DNA of 64,000 nt from Euleptes europaea (taxonomy: Eukaryota; Chordata; Lepidosauria; Squamata; Sphaerodactylidae), in NCBI RefSeq assembly GCF_029931775.1, contig NC_079326.1, positions 4,246,604 to 4,310,603 of the forward strand. The letters run 5' to 3'. The translations under genes and the position numbers were made by a program. Within the stretch, counting starts at the first letter, position 1; each line of letters starts with the position of its first letter. Positions 12,280 to 24,652 of this stretch are shown here, piece after piece. Below the pieces are notes generated by a model, which saw only the letters and a list, made by a program, of their open reading frames with translations, did not search any database and was not told the DNA's origin.

Positions 12280-12330
12280 GCCAGGGGCAGTCTATTTAAA
12301 AGACATGCCTGGCTCGGCATTATTCAGTCT
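12280..12330 (+). promoter_or_regulatory. IGFBP5: IGFBP5 core promoter: AP-2-type site, TATA-like box, initiator
   Basis: GCCAGGGGC at 12280-12288 fits the AP-2 consensus GCCN3GGC. TATTTAAA at 12293-12300 is a TATA-like box. A pyrimidine-rich TTCAGTCT at about 12323-12330 lies some 30 bases on and could be the initiator, so transcription would begin near 12325. An AP-2 site next to the TATA box is known for the human IGFBP5 promoter. The exact start is inferred from spacing and not measured. Confidence 0.7.
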
Positions 12331-13010
12331 CTTTAGAAACTTCTGCAGGGGGAAAGTGTTGGGAGATCTACGAGGTGGGATTCTTCCCCCCACCCTTTTT
12401 TTCTCCCCCTTCTCTCTCTCTCGCCGACTTTGTAAAAATCCTCCAACTTTTCAGGAAACCTCTTTGTCGCTCTTAGCGAATCTAGGAAGACGAGGGGGGC
12501 GGGGGGGGGGATCCAGCCAGTCCCGACTGCAGCTCAGCGGCCGCTCGACCAAGCCCAGCTCGACCTGTTGCCAGCCGGGCTCCTCTCGCCGGGTTTCCTT
12601 GGCTGCGGATCCTCTCCGGAGCGCCGCGAGAAGCGCCGGCCGCCCCTGCTCGGCGGGCCCTGCTGCTCCTGCAGACCTTGCTCGGCGGCGGGGCGGGGCG
12701 GGGGGGGGGGTCTTGTGCACGGCTTTGTGCGGCCTCACCCAAGCTTGTTCTTTTTGCACCCCCTCCCCCGCCTGTTGGGGCAGGGGGGGAAACCCTCCCT
12801 CCCACCGGAGGCAGATGCCATTTTTCCCCCCACTGCAGATTTTGACAGCCTGTTGTACATTTTTTTAATTCTTCAGAATCGTTTGGAGGTGGAAAAGCTC
12901 TTTTGTTTTGTTGTTGTTGTTGTTGTTTTGACTCTAAGGAAGGAGCAACTTTTCCCGCGCCCCCGTTGGCTTTCCCAAGCCTTGGCGGCCGGCGGCGGGC
13001 GCCTGCGAAG
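12325..13010 (+). other. IGFBP5: IGFBP5 5' UTR within a GC-rich, CpG-rich island
   Basis: The inferred leader is about 685 nt and similar in length to the mammalian one. It holds a pyrimidine tract at 12364-12432, a G-rich stretch at 12494-12511, CpG-dense DNA at 12530-12710 and a (TTG)n run at about 12905-12930. The CpG-rich zone continues through exon 1 to about 13480. No upstream splice site is evident, so I treat it as one exon with the first coding exon. Confidence 0.65.
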
Positions 13011-13341
13011 ATGCTCCTGCGGCCGCTGCTGGCGCTGTGCGCGTGCCTGGGGCTTTCGCAGGGCCTGGGCTCCTGGGTGCACTGCGAGCCTTGCGACGAG
13101 AAGGCCCTCTCGCTGTGCCCCGCCAGCCCGGCGGGCTGCGAGCTGGTGAAGGAGCCCGGCTGCGGCTGCTGCCTGACCTGCGCCCTGGCGGAAGGGCGGC
13201 CGTGCGGCGTGTACACCGAGCGCTGCGCCCAGGGCCTGCGCTGCCTGCCCCGCCCGGGCGAGGAGAAGCCCTTGCACGCCCTGCTCCACGCCCGGGGCGC
13301 CTGCCGCAGCGAGAAGACCTACCGGGAGCAAGCCAAAAGCG
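13011..13341 (+). CDS. IGFBP5: IGFBP5 exon 1: signal peptide and N-terminal IGF-binding domain
   Basis: This exon encodes residues 1-110 plus one base. The hydrophobic start [18 protein letters not shown] is the signal peptide, with cleavage expected before [10 protein letters not shown]. The domain contains the family signature GCGCC (about residues 49-53) and the usual twelve cysteines, including [14 protein letters not shown], which form the main IGF-binding site. The ATG at 13011 is chosen because it opens directly onto the signal peptide. The larger frame starting at 12903 reads through the 5' UTR. The exon ends at AAAAGCG followed by the donor GTGAGT at 13342, a phase-1 junction. Codon use is strongly GC-rich, as expected in a CpG island. 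Confidence 0.97.
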
Positions 13342-14087
13342 GTGAGTCCTCGCCGGGGCCCGCCTGGCGGGCGAGCGGGGCGCGCTCGGGGGCGCCCGCT
13401 GTGGCCTGCCCGGCGCTCACCGCACTCGCCTGCTCGGTCCCGCTTTCCGTCCGGCCCCACCAGGCCCGCTGTGCGATCCTTCTTACGTGCAAGGCTTTCT
13501 TCCCCTTGCTGCTCGCTTTGCCTTCTCCTTCATTCACCCTGCTGTGCAAAACCCGTGTAACCTCCACAGACATTTTTGCCTTGCATCGGCCTTGCCCACC
13601 TTTGCTAGCCTGAGGTCGCTCTTTTCCTTCTCTCCTGTTTCATCATTTGTCCCGTCATTATCGCACACCTGGTTTCACGCTGGAATGAATTTTCCTCACC
13701 ACCTGTTGGATCCTGACCAGGCTCATCCCTTGGCCTTCAGGAACCACCTCTCCTTCCAAGACACTTCCCTTCCGGTACACCTTCATCTAAATCCTCCCCT
13801 CCCACGGTGGTACTGTCACGGTTCCATAGCAAATCTATCTTCTTTGGATCTGGGAGTCAACACTGTGTGATTTGCAGCCATGTGGTCAAAGCCCAGGAGT
13901 CCCTCCATCCCCCCTCCACCACCCAGTCCCATGCACGCTAACCTCCAACCTGTGTTTGCAGCCCCACTAGCCCATCCCATTCTGCCCCAAATCCCAGAAT
14001 GGGATTTTCTTGGGGTGCTATTGGGAGCTGTCATTGGCTAAGTCACTTTGGCAGATGCAACAGAAGAATTAAAAATAATATTGGGGA

Positions 14088-14163
<76 letters not shown>

Positions 14164-17100
14164 CAGACCTGACACTGCTTCCCTTGTCCTTTATTCCAGC
14201 TGGACCATTTCTTCATCTTTATTCATACCTGGCCTCAAAAACCTAAACCCCCCCCCCAGCAATAATTTCTGTCCTCCCATCTTCATCATTTGCTTCCTGC
14301 CAAACTGCTCATTGCATCTATGCAGCAGAGATTTGCATCTACAGTTTCTCTTTCCCAACGCCAATAAATCTTCCTTTTTTTATTTCACCCCTCTTCTGCC
14401 GCTTACAGGCATTGGCTCCATTTGGTTGTCATTTCCTCTGGCAGAGGGAAAGCTCCTTTAAAAAACAAACACAAGTTTCAAAATGTCAGGTGCTGCCTTT
14501 GGAAGGGACTGAAGGCAAAGACCATTGCTTGGATGATTCTGTATGTGGGATCTATGTGAAGAGGAGGAGGAGGAGGAGGAGGAGGAGGAGATATGACTTG
14601 GTTTCCTGTCTCATAACCCAGTAAACTGTAACAATCTGCTTCCCCCAAAGTTCTGTGAAATCTCCCCCTTGCAGAACATCTACAGCATTTCTCCTCCCCT
14701 TCCACCAAGTCTGTGTGTGTGTGTGCACGCGCTCACGCGTGCGTGCAGAGAGAGCAAGAGAAAGTTCAGCAGTTTGTTCAGTAATATGAACAATATGACT
14801 AGATGCAAATACAGCAGTATGCAAAGGAGCACACTCCACTCCTCATCTGCAGTAACAACAGTGCCACTTACAGACGGATGAGGCCAGCAGCACTTTGACT
14901 GAGTCTGAACACGCCTGAACCTTTTCTCTTTTTTTCTCCCCTTCTCCTCCCTTACCCCTTCTGTCATGCTCCAGCTGTACAGCAGGTGCGCAGAGGAGGT
15001 CTCTCCGGTCAGGGACAGGCAAATGTTATGCTCATGGGGCCTCTATAGTCTTTAGGCAGCAGCCTTGGGTTGGACGTCTCTTTTGCTGCACAGATCAGCC
15101 CCCCCCCCTCACCCCATCTGGTCAGGCTCTGTCATAAAATCTCAGAGTAGCCATTGATGGTCATGTTTCCTACACAGTCTGAAGGATTATGTAGCAAAAT
15201 GAGGAATCTCTCTTACACAAAAGTTTTGAAAACGATTTTCTTGTCTGTTATGTAAAATGGGGGGAGGAATTAACTGTGCCTTGACTTGAAATTTGGGGGA
15301 CCTTTTGGAGGTCAGCAGGTGATTTCGCATCGTGGGTCAGATTCTGCTCATATAAGTGACCTTTCCCAATGACCTTCAGTGAAATTGGCTGTATGGTTGA
15401 ACGGCTCTTCAGGGTTTTTTTTACTTGTGCACATGTATGTTCATTTGACGTCCTCTCAGTTGCACTCCCTCAAAAGAGGAAAGACATATAAATGGACATA
15501 TGATTATCCCAGTAGATTGGCTATAAGCAGTTTGTGGGTTGCAGGGGCTCTGGAAGTTGTTGTACTGTTTGCCTAAGGCCTGCAAGTCTTGTGAGGACTT
15601 TTGGTTTAGAAGGCAAATGCTGAACAAAGACAGGCTCATCTTGATTATCATATTAAAATGACTTGTTGGCGTAATTTAGTCTCTCTCCTGATCTCTAGGG
15701 AGAGAAGTTTCAAACTTAATGAATGCTGTGAAAATCCAGCATCCCTTTGAAATATTTCAGACATTTCTGTCATGTTCCAAGGCGCTTTCATGTTCTGGGC
15801 AATCCTTCAGAACAAAGGACATCTGGCCAGTCTACTTGGCAGTGGCCCCTCTCACTTCCCAAAGTCTTGCAAGTGAATTTCTGGAAGCATCTTTGCTCCT
15901 CACAATAATATAAAAGTAGCTGATGCAAATAATACCTTTCCCTGAAAACAGAAGATGTCCTAAGTGTATTAGGAATAGATGACTCGGGCAGAACTCTATG
16001 GCTGCAAGGCTTTAAAAAAATCAGGAATTTCTGAGGGCAAGGCACAGGGAAAATGAAAGCTCTTGGCACCAGAACAGTTGAGTGTGAGAATGGAGAAGTA
16101 TATTTTCATAGGCATGTTTCTAAGCAACTGCTGAAGGGGAAAAAATGAAGTTTGCCTTGAACTTGAAGGCTTCTGCCAGGTTGGCCAGAAATCCAAGGAA
16201 TAAGTGCTCAAGGAGTCAGTCCCAGCTGTGATCTATCGATGACCAAAATGGGTCCAGAACAGGAAGCGCAGAGGTAGAGGATCAGTACTGTACAGGGTTG
16301 CCAACTGCCAGGTAGTAGCAGGAGATCTCCTGCTAATTCAACTGATCTCCAGCCGATAGAGATCAGATCACCTGGAGAAAAATGGCCTCTTTGGCAATTG
16401 AACTCTATGGCATTGAAGCCCCTCCCCTCACCAAACCCCGCCCTCCTCAAAGAGGGACCCGGCAACCCTAGTACTGTATGTATAATAAAGTAAGCATTGC
16501 TGGCGAGAGATGGTTATTTCTTCCTACTCTTGAAAATGTGTTTGACCTTACTGAGTTGTAAGAAAGGCCTCCCTCTGGTTTCTAAACAGGATAGGTTACC
16601 ATCGTTTGGGGCTGTGAATTGTAGATAAATGTTCTGTTTGACACAGGGGTTGGTTTCTTATGCCTCAATGTGTCTGTGCCCTAGGTGAATGTCTGGACTA
16701 CCACACAGGCAGAATACAACATTTGACAAGTCTAAAATATTTAGTAGCCCCTGTTTGCCCTGCTAGAGTAGATGCTGAGCTCTTATCCAGTCCTGCTTCA
16801 TCTGCTGCCCAAGGCATTTATTGTCTGTGCCTTCCAGCACCCAGTGACATGCTTAACTTCTGCATATTGCTAAGCAGAACCCACAGCTTCTTTCCACACT
16901 GGTGATGTGACTCCTTTAGGCCATTTCCCTGCACACCTTTCAGCCCCTTGCTTTATTTGCAAATACTCTGGTGGTCTGGCTCCACATCAGACTGCAAGTT
17001 TTCTTCTTGGGATGCAGACAATTCTTCTGGAAGTGTAGGATTGCAACACTTCCCTCCTGGGACTGAACCATCTCTGAATTGGGCTGGAGGTTATATGATA

Positions 17101-20100
17101 GAAAGCTTCTCCTTAAAAAAAAAAAGAAAAAAGAAAAAAGAAAAGCTAGAATCCTTCTCAAGGATAAGAGGTTTGACATGGGGAGCATGCAGTCATTTGA
17201 TTCACTGGCGATACAGTCCCAGAAGAGTTTCCCCACATGATCTAACTGAATATGTTGCTATGTCAGACATTATCCACACCTTCATAACTCTTAACCTGAG
17301 AGGAGTGCTTTTTTTCTTAAAGATGTGCGGCAATGGCAGGAGCATCCTCTGGTGGTCACATGCTGTAACAGCAGTTGCAGTGAAGAAACCTTAACCATAC
17401 TGTCCAGGCGATTTCCTCTGCAACCAAAAAGGCCAGAAACATTCCTGAGCTTATTTTTAATGAAGCACAACTCGTTGGGGAATAGATCCCAATAAATATC
17501 CTGCACACTCAGGAAGCTAAGATAGTTTCCAGCAGTATGTTTTGCATGCCTAGCTTGCAGAACTACTCCCAAGTAGTCAAGCACACATACAGCTTCCTGT
17601 CAAGTAGATGCACACACATGGCTGCAGTCCTAAGGGCCAAATGTGGGGTCTGGTAGACCGATCCCCATAACCATTCAAAGGAGAAAAATGTTCCTAGAAA
17701 TCATTTTTTCCTACAAGTTTTCTTTGCCCCCCCCCACGCCCCCCTCTTTTTTTTTTTAAGACGAGACACTTAGCCAACAATAACTGTTGCTAGGAAGGAA
17801 GGAGTCTTGAATATAGCTTTAAAAAAATACCGTTTTTGCTGTATCAACTTTCACGAGACAGAAGAAGAAGAGTTGGTTTTCTCTACCACTTAAGGCAGAA
17901 TCAAACCGGCTTACAATCGCCTTCCCTTCCCCTCCCCACACAGACACCCTGTGAGGTGGGGGAGGCTGAGAGAGCTGTGACTAGCCCAAGGTCACCCAGC
18001 TGGCTTCGTGTATAGGAATGGGGAAACAAATCTAGTTCACCAGATTAGCCTCCGCCGCTCATGTGGAGGAGTGGGGAATCAAACCCGGTTCTCCAGATTA
18101 GAGTCCACTGCTCCAAACCACTGCTCTTAACTACTGCACCACGGTGGGACTTGAGCTGAAGTTTCCTGCGGCTAGTCGTAGATTTAATATTTTATCATTC
18201 CTTTGACAGAGTGTTCCCCCTCGAACTCTGTGCTCAAATGAGTTTTTACGGGAGCCGGATCTAACAGGGCACCCAATAAACAGTTGCAATGGAGTGTCTG
18301 GGACTTGGGGGTGGTGGCAGGTGCACAGTGAGGAGTGGAGGCTCAGGGCGAACTGGGGTTAGTCTAGGGTGAGGGTTGGGGCAAGGGTCATGGGAGCAGC
18401 GAGCTGTGTGCCTTCTACATTTGCCAAGATGTGCTGGCTGTTCTCCTTGTAACTGGCTACCCTTTGTGCATGGTTCTCACTCCATGTGAAGCTGAGACAG
18501 CTTTGAAATTCTCTAGACGTTCAAGCCAAGGGCCAGTCGCTACAGGCCTGTGGCTCTCAGAAACAGGAAAAACTCTATTCTTTTTTTTATCTTACAAGAT
18601 AAGGAGTGTGTCTGAGCAAGAAAGTTCTGAGCAAGAAAGTTGACTTTATGTCTGTGGGAAGACAGTGGGACTTCTGATGGGAAGGGATGGCACCTGGGTT
18701 TTGAAGGAGGAATGGGTTTAAGGAATTGATGTAAAGCAACCTGGTTTACCACAACTTGCTCTAAGGTGGAATTGAGAGAACATGTAAGAGCAACATTACC
18801 ATGCTGAAGAGTGAAGGGGTGGCTGAAACATTTAACGGCATGGAGGAAAATATCATCACTGGGTAAATAACATCCCATTAAGCCTCTGTTAAAGGGACAG
18901 GACATTTTCCCCAAGGCCTGTTGGCAGCCCAAGGTGGTGCATGCCAGAAACTGCTTTTTATAGTGTGTGACAGTTTGTATGAGAAACTGTGGGTCACTTC
19001 TTCCACACGCATGTTCATTAAGAGTCTCTCATTACTGGCTTGCTGAACCTTTAACTAGCATCTGATTCCTTTAAAATGGTCAAATGGAAGTTCTTTCTGC
19101 AGTGTTTGTACTCATGGTTCAGTCACATAGACAAGCCATCATGTGAGAACTTGGAGGTGGGGCCGGGTATGTGAATCATAGAATCATAGAGTTGGAAGGG
19201 ACCACCAGGGTCCCTTCCAATCTACTTGAACCTACTTGAAGATGGTTATCATATCCCCTCAGTCTTCTCCTCTTCAGGCTAAACATACCCAGCTCCTTCA
19301 ACCTTTCCTCATAGGACTTGGTCTCAAGACCCCTCACCATCTTTGTTGCCCTTCTCTGGACACGTTCCAGCTTGTCTACATCTTTCTTAAATTGTGGTGC
19401 CCGAAACTGAACACAGTACTCTAGTTGAGGTCTAACCAGAGCGGAGTAAAGCGATACCATCACTTTGAGTGATCTGGACACTATACTTCTGTTGATGCAG
19501 CCCAAGACTGCATTTGCCTTTTTAGTTACTGCATCACACTACTGACTCATGTTCAGTGTTTGGTCTACTAGGACCCCAAGATCCTTTTCACACACACTAC
19601 TGCTCAAACAAGTCTCCCCCATCCTATAATTATGCATTTGATTTTTCCTACATAAATGCAGAACTTTATATTTGTCTTTGTTGAAGTGCATTTTATTAGT
19701 TCTAGCCCATTTCTCCAGCCTGTCAAGATCATCCTGCATCTTGGCTCTGTCTTCTACCGTATTTGCTGCCCCTCCCAATTTAGTATCATCTGCAAATTTG
19801 ATAAGCATCCCCTCTATTCCTTCATCCAAATCATTTATAAAGATGTTGAACAACACAGGGCCCAGCACAGATCCCTGAGGAACTCCACTAGTCACTTCTC
19901 TCCAATTGGTGAGGAACCATTAACTAGCACTCTTTGGGTACGATCTGTCAACCAGTTGCAGATCCATCTAACAATAATAGGATCTAACCCACATTTTCCC
20001 AATTTGTCAACTAGAATACTATGTGGAACCTTATCAAAAGCCTTACTTAAATCAAGATAAACTCTACAGCATTCCCCTGATCCAGTAACTTTCTCAAAAA

Positions 20101-23100
20101 AGGAGATGAGATTAGTCTGACATGACTTATTCTTGAGAAACCCATGCTGGCTCTTAGTGATCAGATCCATCCTTTCTAAATGCTCAAGGATGGACTGTTT
20201 GATGATTTGTTCGAACACTTTTCCTGGTATAGAAGTCAAGTGAGAGTGAGGACTTTTAATAACTTCATGATAAGGACATTTCAGCAGGCGAAGGTTTTTA
20301 GGCAGCATGCAGCTACATCAATCAAGAGAGCTTTACCTGCTGAATTTGTCTATTATGAAACTTTTAAAGGTACAGGAGTGTTGCCCCTTTCCCTAAAATG
20401 TAGCCTATCATTTCTACCCTAATCCAACACAAAACATTGAGGAAACCATTTTCTCTGCCCTTATCAGGCATATTCTACTCAGTTTACTGTCACACAGGTC
20501 TAAGTTGGCCAGTCTTTTCAACTAGCCACTATAGCTGTGTTTTTAACAGCAATTTCGCCAGCAAACAAGGTAATTCTATAGATTTCCATGCTGTAAGAAG
20601 GGACCACTAGCACATGAACAGAACAGGCCAGGCTTTATTTAAGGGTTTTGTTTCTTTTTGATTTAAGGACTAGGCAGACTTTCTCTTTCCTGTGCTTACC
20701 TGCCCACTTTTCTGATGGCGCTCTGCCTCCGTTCAATCTGGGAGTCACCTCCTCTCTGTGTGGCCTTGCCTGAGAGCCAGCGTGGCATAATAGTTAAGAC
20801 AGGAGGACTTTGACTCCTGGGTTTGTTTCCCCACTCCTCCAAATGAAGCCTGCTGGGTGACCTTGGGCTAGTCATAGTTCTCTCTGAACTCTCTCAGCCA
20901 CACCTACCTCACAAGGTGTCTGTTGTAGGGAGAGGAAGGGAAGGTGATTGTAAGTCATTTTGAGAGTCCTTAAAGGTAGAGAAAATTGCGGTATAAAAAA
21001 CAACTGTTCTTCACTTGTTCCCTAACAAGCTGCCTGGGGGTTTCCATCATTCGTACTTCCATTACTATGCACTCCTCAGAGACCTTTTTTTCTTAATCTA
21101 GGGCATGGCTGTTTCCCCGCCAACTACTCTGGGGCTTTGCTTTGATTATGCTTGCATTTTCTGACTATCAGAAGTCACCTCGCTCTCCCCGCGTGTTTCC
21201 GCACGTCTTGGCCTCGTTTTCTGGATTCATGTTGAGCCAGGATCCAGAAAACGTGGGGGAAATGCGCGGGAACGCACATGGAGAGCGAGGTGACCTCTGA
21301 TGATCAGAAAATGCGAGCGTAATCAAAGCAAAGCCCTAAAGTAGCCCAAGATCCCCCAGCAAGCTTCAGTGGCAGAGTACAGATTTGAACCCGGTTCTGC
21401 TGGAACCTGACACCCTAACCACTACATCATACTGGCTCTCAGAAAGCTTTACATCTGTTCACACTTATGCTGTTCCCTAGGATTTTTGTTAAGGGCTGAA
21501 TTCACATGTGCCACTTAAAGCACTCCGCCCCTCACTTTGGAAGAAAAATGGAAGGTTAGTTTTACATGTGCTTGTGTCAACTTTCAGACGGCCACGCCAG
21601 AAGGCTGATTTATAATCCAATTTCAGCCTTTAACAATGCCTATGTGATTTCAGCTACAGTATTTAAACACGTTTGACAGTAGAATAGATTTGTAGGGCAT
21701 TCATGTCTATGAAATGGATCTAATAGATGGTCCAATCATGGCATATTGACATAGACATTTATTGGCAGCTCAAGGCTAAAAGCTGGCTTGGCAGCTATAA
21801 CTCTAACTACTATTCCTGTTTTATTTATTGCTAAACACAATATCCTAGGATTTGCATTTTCTCAGGCCATAGTTTCTGTTTACATGTGGCATGATATGTT
21901 TGGATGATCCATCTGAATTTGCTTAATTGAATTTACTACTCTTTGTAACCCCAGGACTGGGATTGCCAACAGCCAGGAGAACAGAAATATCATGCCTGAT
22001 GTTTCTAAGCTCATGGGCTAAGGGGAGATTGTATTTGCTAGGAAAGTTTAAAAGAGCAAGGCAGGCAGAGAAGGCTTAATTCTGAGCCCCTCATATGCCT
22101 GTTTATTATGGTAACCTGGGGAGGTTCTGCAGGAGAATGAAGTTCTTGTCCCTGACCTCGCCAGTTTGCATTGTGTCCCTCTGGTTTGTGTACAGAGGCA
22201 CTCTATAGGATCACATCCCTGCTAAATGCCCATCCTAGGGTTGCCAGGTCCCTCTTCGCCACTGGCAGGAGATTTTAGGGGTGGAGCCTGAGGAGGGCGG
22301 GGTTTGGGGAGGGGAGGGACTTCAGTGCCATAGAGTCCAATTGCGAAAGTGGCCATTTTCTCCAGGTGAACTGATCTCTATCTGCTGGAGATCAGTTGTA
22401 ATAGCAGGAGAACTCCAGCTATTACCTGGAGGTTGGCAGCCCTAGCCCATCTTAAACTGTGTCCCGTACTATACCCTCCCAACTGTAGGTTTGCCAGCTT
22501 CCAGGTGGGGCCTGGAAAACTCCCAGAATTATAATGGATCACCAGACTAAAGAGATCAGTTTACCTGGAGGAAATGGTTGCTTTTGAGCAAGCATACTCC
22601 TCTGAGGTCCCTTCCTTTCCCAAACCACACCCTCCCTAGGCTCCACCCCAAATTTCTGGAGATTTACAAATTCCCAGAAATTTCCCAAGTTGGAGGTGGC
22701 CCAACCTGAGCTCTTGAACGCACAGGAGGGGCTTTAATGAGATGAGGTGTGGCATTTTTTTTAGCCACTGCTCCACCACCAAGAGATGAGCCAGGATCCA
22801 AATTCCATCTGAAGTTTACTTATTTATTTCATTTATTCCTCGCATTTCTCCCCAGTGGAAACCCAAACCGGCTTACATAATTTCCTCTCCTCCAATTAAT
22901 TTCTTATATTGCTTTCATATATTGGAAGGTGCCTTGATTGAAAGGCGCAACATACATCTTTAAAATTAACATATCATGTTAATCTCCAGACTGCAGCATC
23001 CTTAGATGCCATCATACTGATGGTGCCTCCTGAAGGTTTGCATAGGATCTTCCTTCCTGGCCTTCTGTACATATTCAAAGGCAGAGGAGACAAGACAGAC

Positions 23101-23225
23101 ATTTCTAAGGCCTCACAGGGCAAGTCTCAGGGATAAGAGAGCACCCATTGTAGACTGTAACTTTAACCAGCAGGCCAAATGTCCAGCACCCTTCTGCTGT
23201 AATAGCTCTATGGTCAAGCATAGCT

Positions 23226-23257
<32 letters not shown>

Positions 23258-24619
23258 TAGGGTTGCCAACTGCCAGGTAGTGCAGGAAATGCTGGAAATC
23301 AACGGCAACACAATAGTGTAACAAAGTGTATCAAAGTGTATCAAGTGTACAAATTAACATATAACAAACACACAATATTATACAAAACTCTTTCAAAGTC
23401 CAAGGTACACAATGCTAGTTTAAGAGCCAAGCATCAAGAATTTCTTCATGTAGAAGTTGCTAGGAAGACGATCGTTTCGGTATTCTTCATCAGTTCCATT
23501 TCTATACATGAAAAGATACTTATGTAATTTACTTTAAAACAATTAATATAATAATAACATAATAAATGTTCCTTACAGTTAAGGTTTCTCTTATATGCAC
23601 ATAAGGTTATCCAAATTAAATTCAGTCTCTCTCTCAAACTGATAGGAAATCAAGCTGTGTATGATCTTTTGGATTAGGGTTCCAATACAGGATACAACAT
23701 TGTCAATACACAGTTGTACAGACAGATTCAACGTTTCAACTGTTCCCAACGGGATACTGCAAGTAACTGCCTCAGCTGCAAAGTGTGTAGCGTTAAATTA
23801 GCCACAGGTGGCGTATGCAGTCCCAAGTTTCTTAAAGAGACAGGATTAAATAAAGCATGATAAATCGTCTAAATTCAAACCTTGTGGTTCCAAAGATTGA
23901 AATAAATGAATAAAATAAGCTTTCTTTTGTCTAAGTAGTCGTTCTGTATTTCTTTTATCAAATGGTTTACCTTTCAAGCGCCAAAGGACAAAAAAAGGAG
24001 GTCATTCTCGTTATGGCGCGCTCTGAGAAAATGTTCCACAACGGGGGCGGAACAGATGCCCGCCCTTATTCTAGATTTATGTTCAAGTATTCTAGTTTTT
24101 ATGGGGTGTATAGAGGATCCAATATAAATTTTTTAAATTACATAAGTATCTTTTCATGTATAGAAATGGAACTGATGAAGAATACCGAAACGATCGTCTT
24201 CCTAGCAATTTCTACATGAAGAAATTCTTGATGCTTGGCTCTTAAACTAGCATTGTGTACCTTGGACTTTGAAAGAGTTTTGTATAATGTTGTGTGTTTG
24301 TTATATGTTAATTTGTACACTTGATACACTTTGTTACACTATTGTGTTGTCCGTTTATTTCCAGCATTTCCTGCACTTTTTTCCTTACCGGTGGTATTAG
24401 TGCAGTGGTGTTTATTTTGGTTGCTCAACTGCCAGGTAGTAGCAGGAGATCTGCTAATTCAACTGATCTCCAGCCGATACAGATCAGTTCACCTGGAGAA
24501 AAATGGCTGCTTTGGCAATTGAACTCTAGGGCATTGAAGTCCCTCCCCTCCCCAAACCCCACCCTGCTCAGGCTCCGCCCCCCAAACCTCCCGCCAGTGG
24601 TGAAGAGGGACCTGGCAAC

Positions 24620-24652
<33 letters not shown>

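Larger units (their letters stand above)
13342..16284. other. Start of IGFBP5 intron 1; microsatellites only
   Basis: No exon or classifiable transposon is visible. Simple repeats are (GAAA)n at 14095-14162, (GGA)10 at 14561-14590 and a short (TG)n at about 14711-14724. The first ~140 bp remain CpG-rich, as part of the promoter island. Confidence 0.55.
23282..24418 (-). mobile_element. Penelope-like retroelement fragment with inverted terminal repeats
   Basis: Two arms of about 250 bp face each other: 23282-23530 and 24140-24375. The outer ends are GCAGGAAATGCTGGAAAT and its complement. Between them, on the minus strand at 23846-23974, is the end of a reading frame ([20 protein letters not shown], then GLNLDDL) that resembles the close of the GIY-YIG endonuclease of Penelope-like elements. 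Inverted flanking repeats are typical of this class. Each arm also carries a hammerhead-like ribozyme core, known in Penelope terminal repeats. The flanking ~20-bp target duplication (23261-23280 and 24419-24439) marks one insertion event. The RT region is absent. It is a fossil. Confidence 0.8.
23258..24621 (-). mobile_element. hAT MITE (TAGGGTTGCCA family) split by a Penelope-like element
   Basis: The left end TAGGGTTGCCAACTGCCAGGT is at 23258-23281. The rest of the MITE continues at about 24424-24621 and ends CTGGCAACCC inside the TG repeat. The interruption is flanked by a ~20-bp duplication of MITE sequence (GGTTGC..CAACTGCCAGGTAG). Confidence 0.85.

Noticed and set aside
12451-13460. 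Long minus-strand frames across the IGFBP5 promoter and exon 1
   Set aside because: These are antisense shadows of a CpG island and of a well-supported coding exon.
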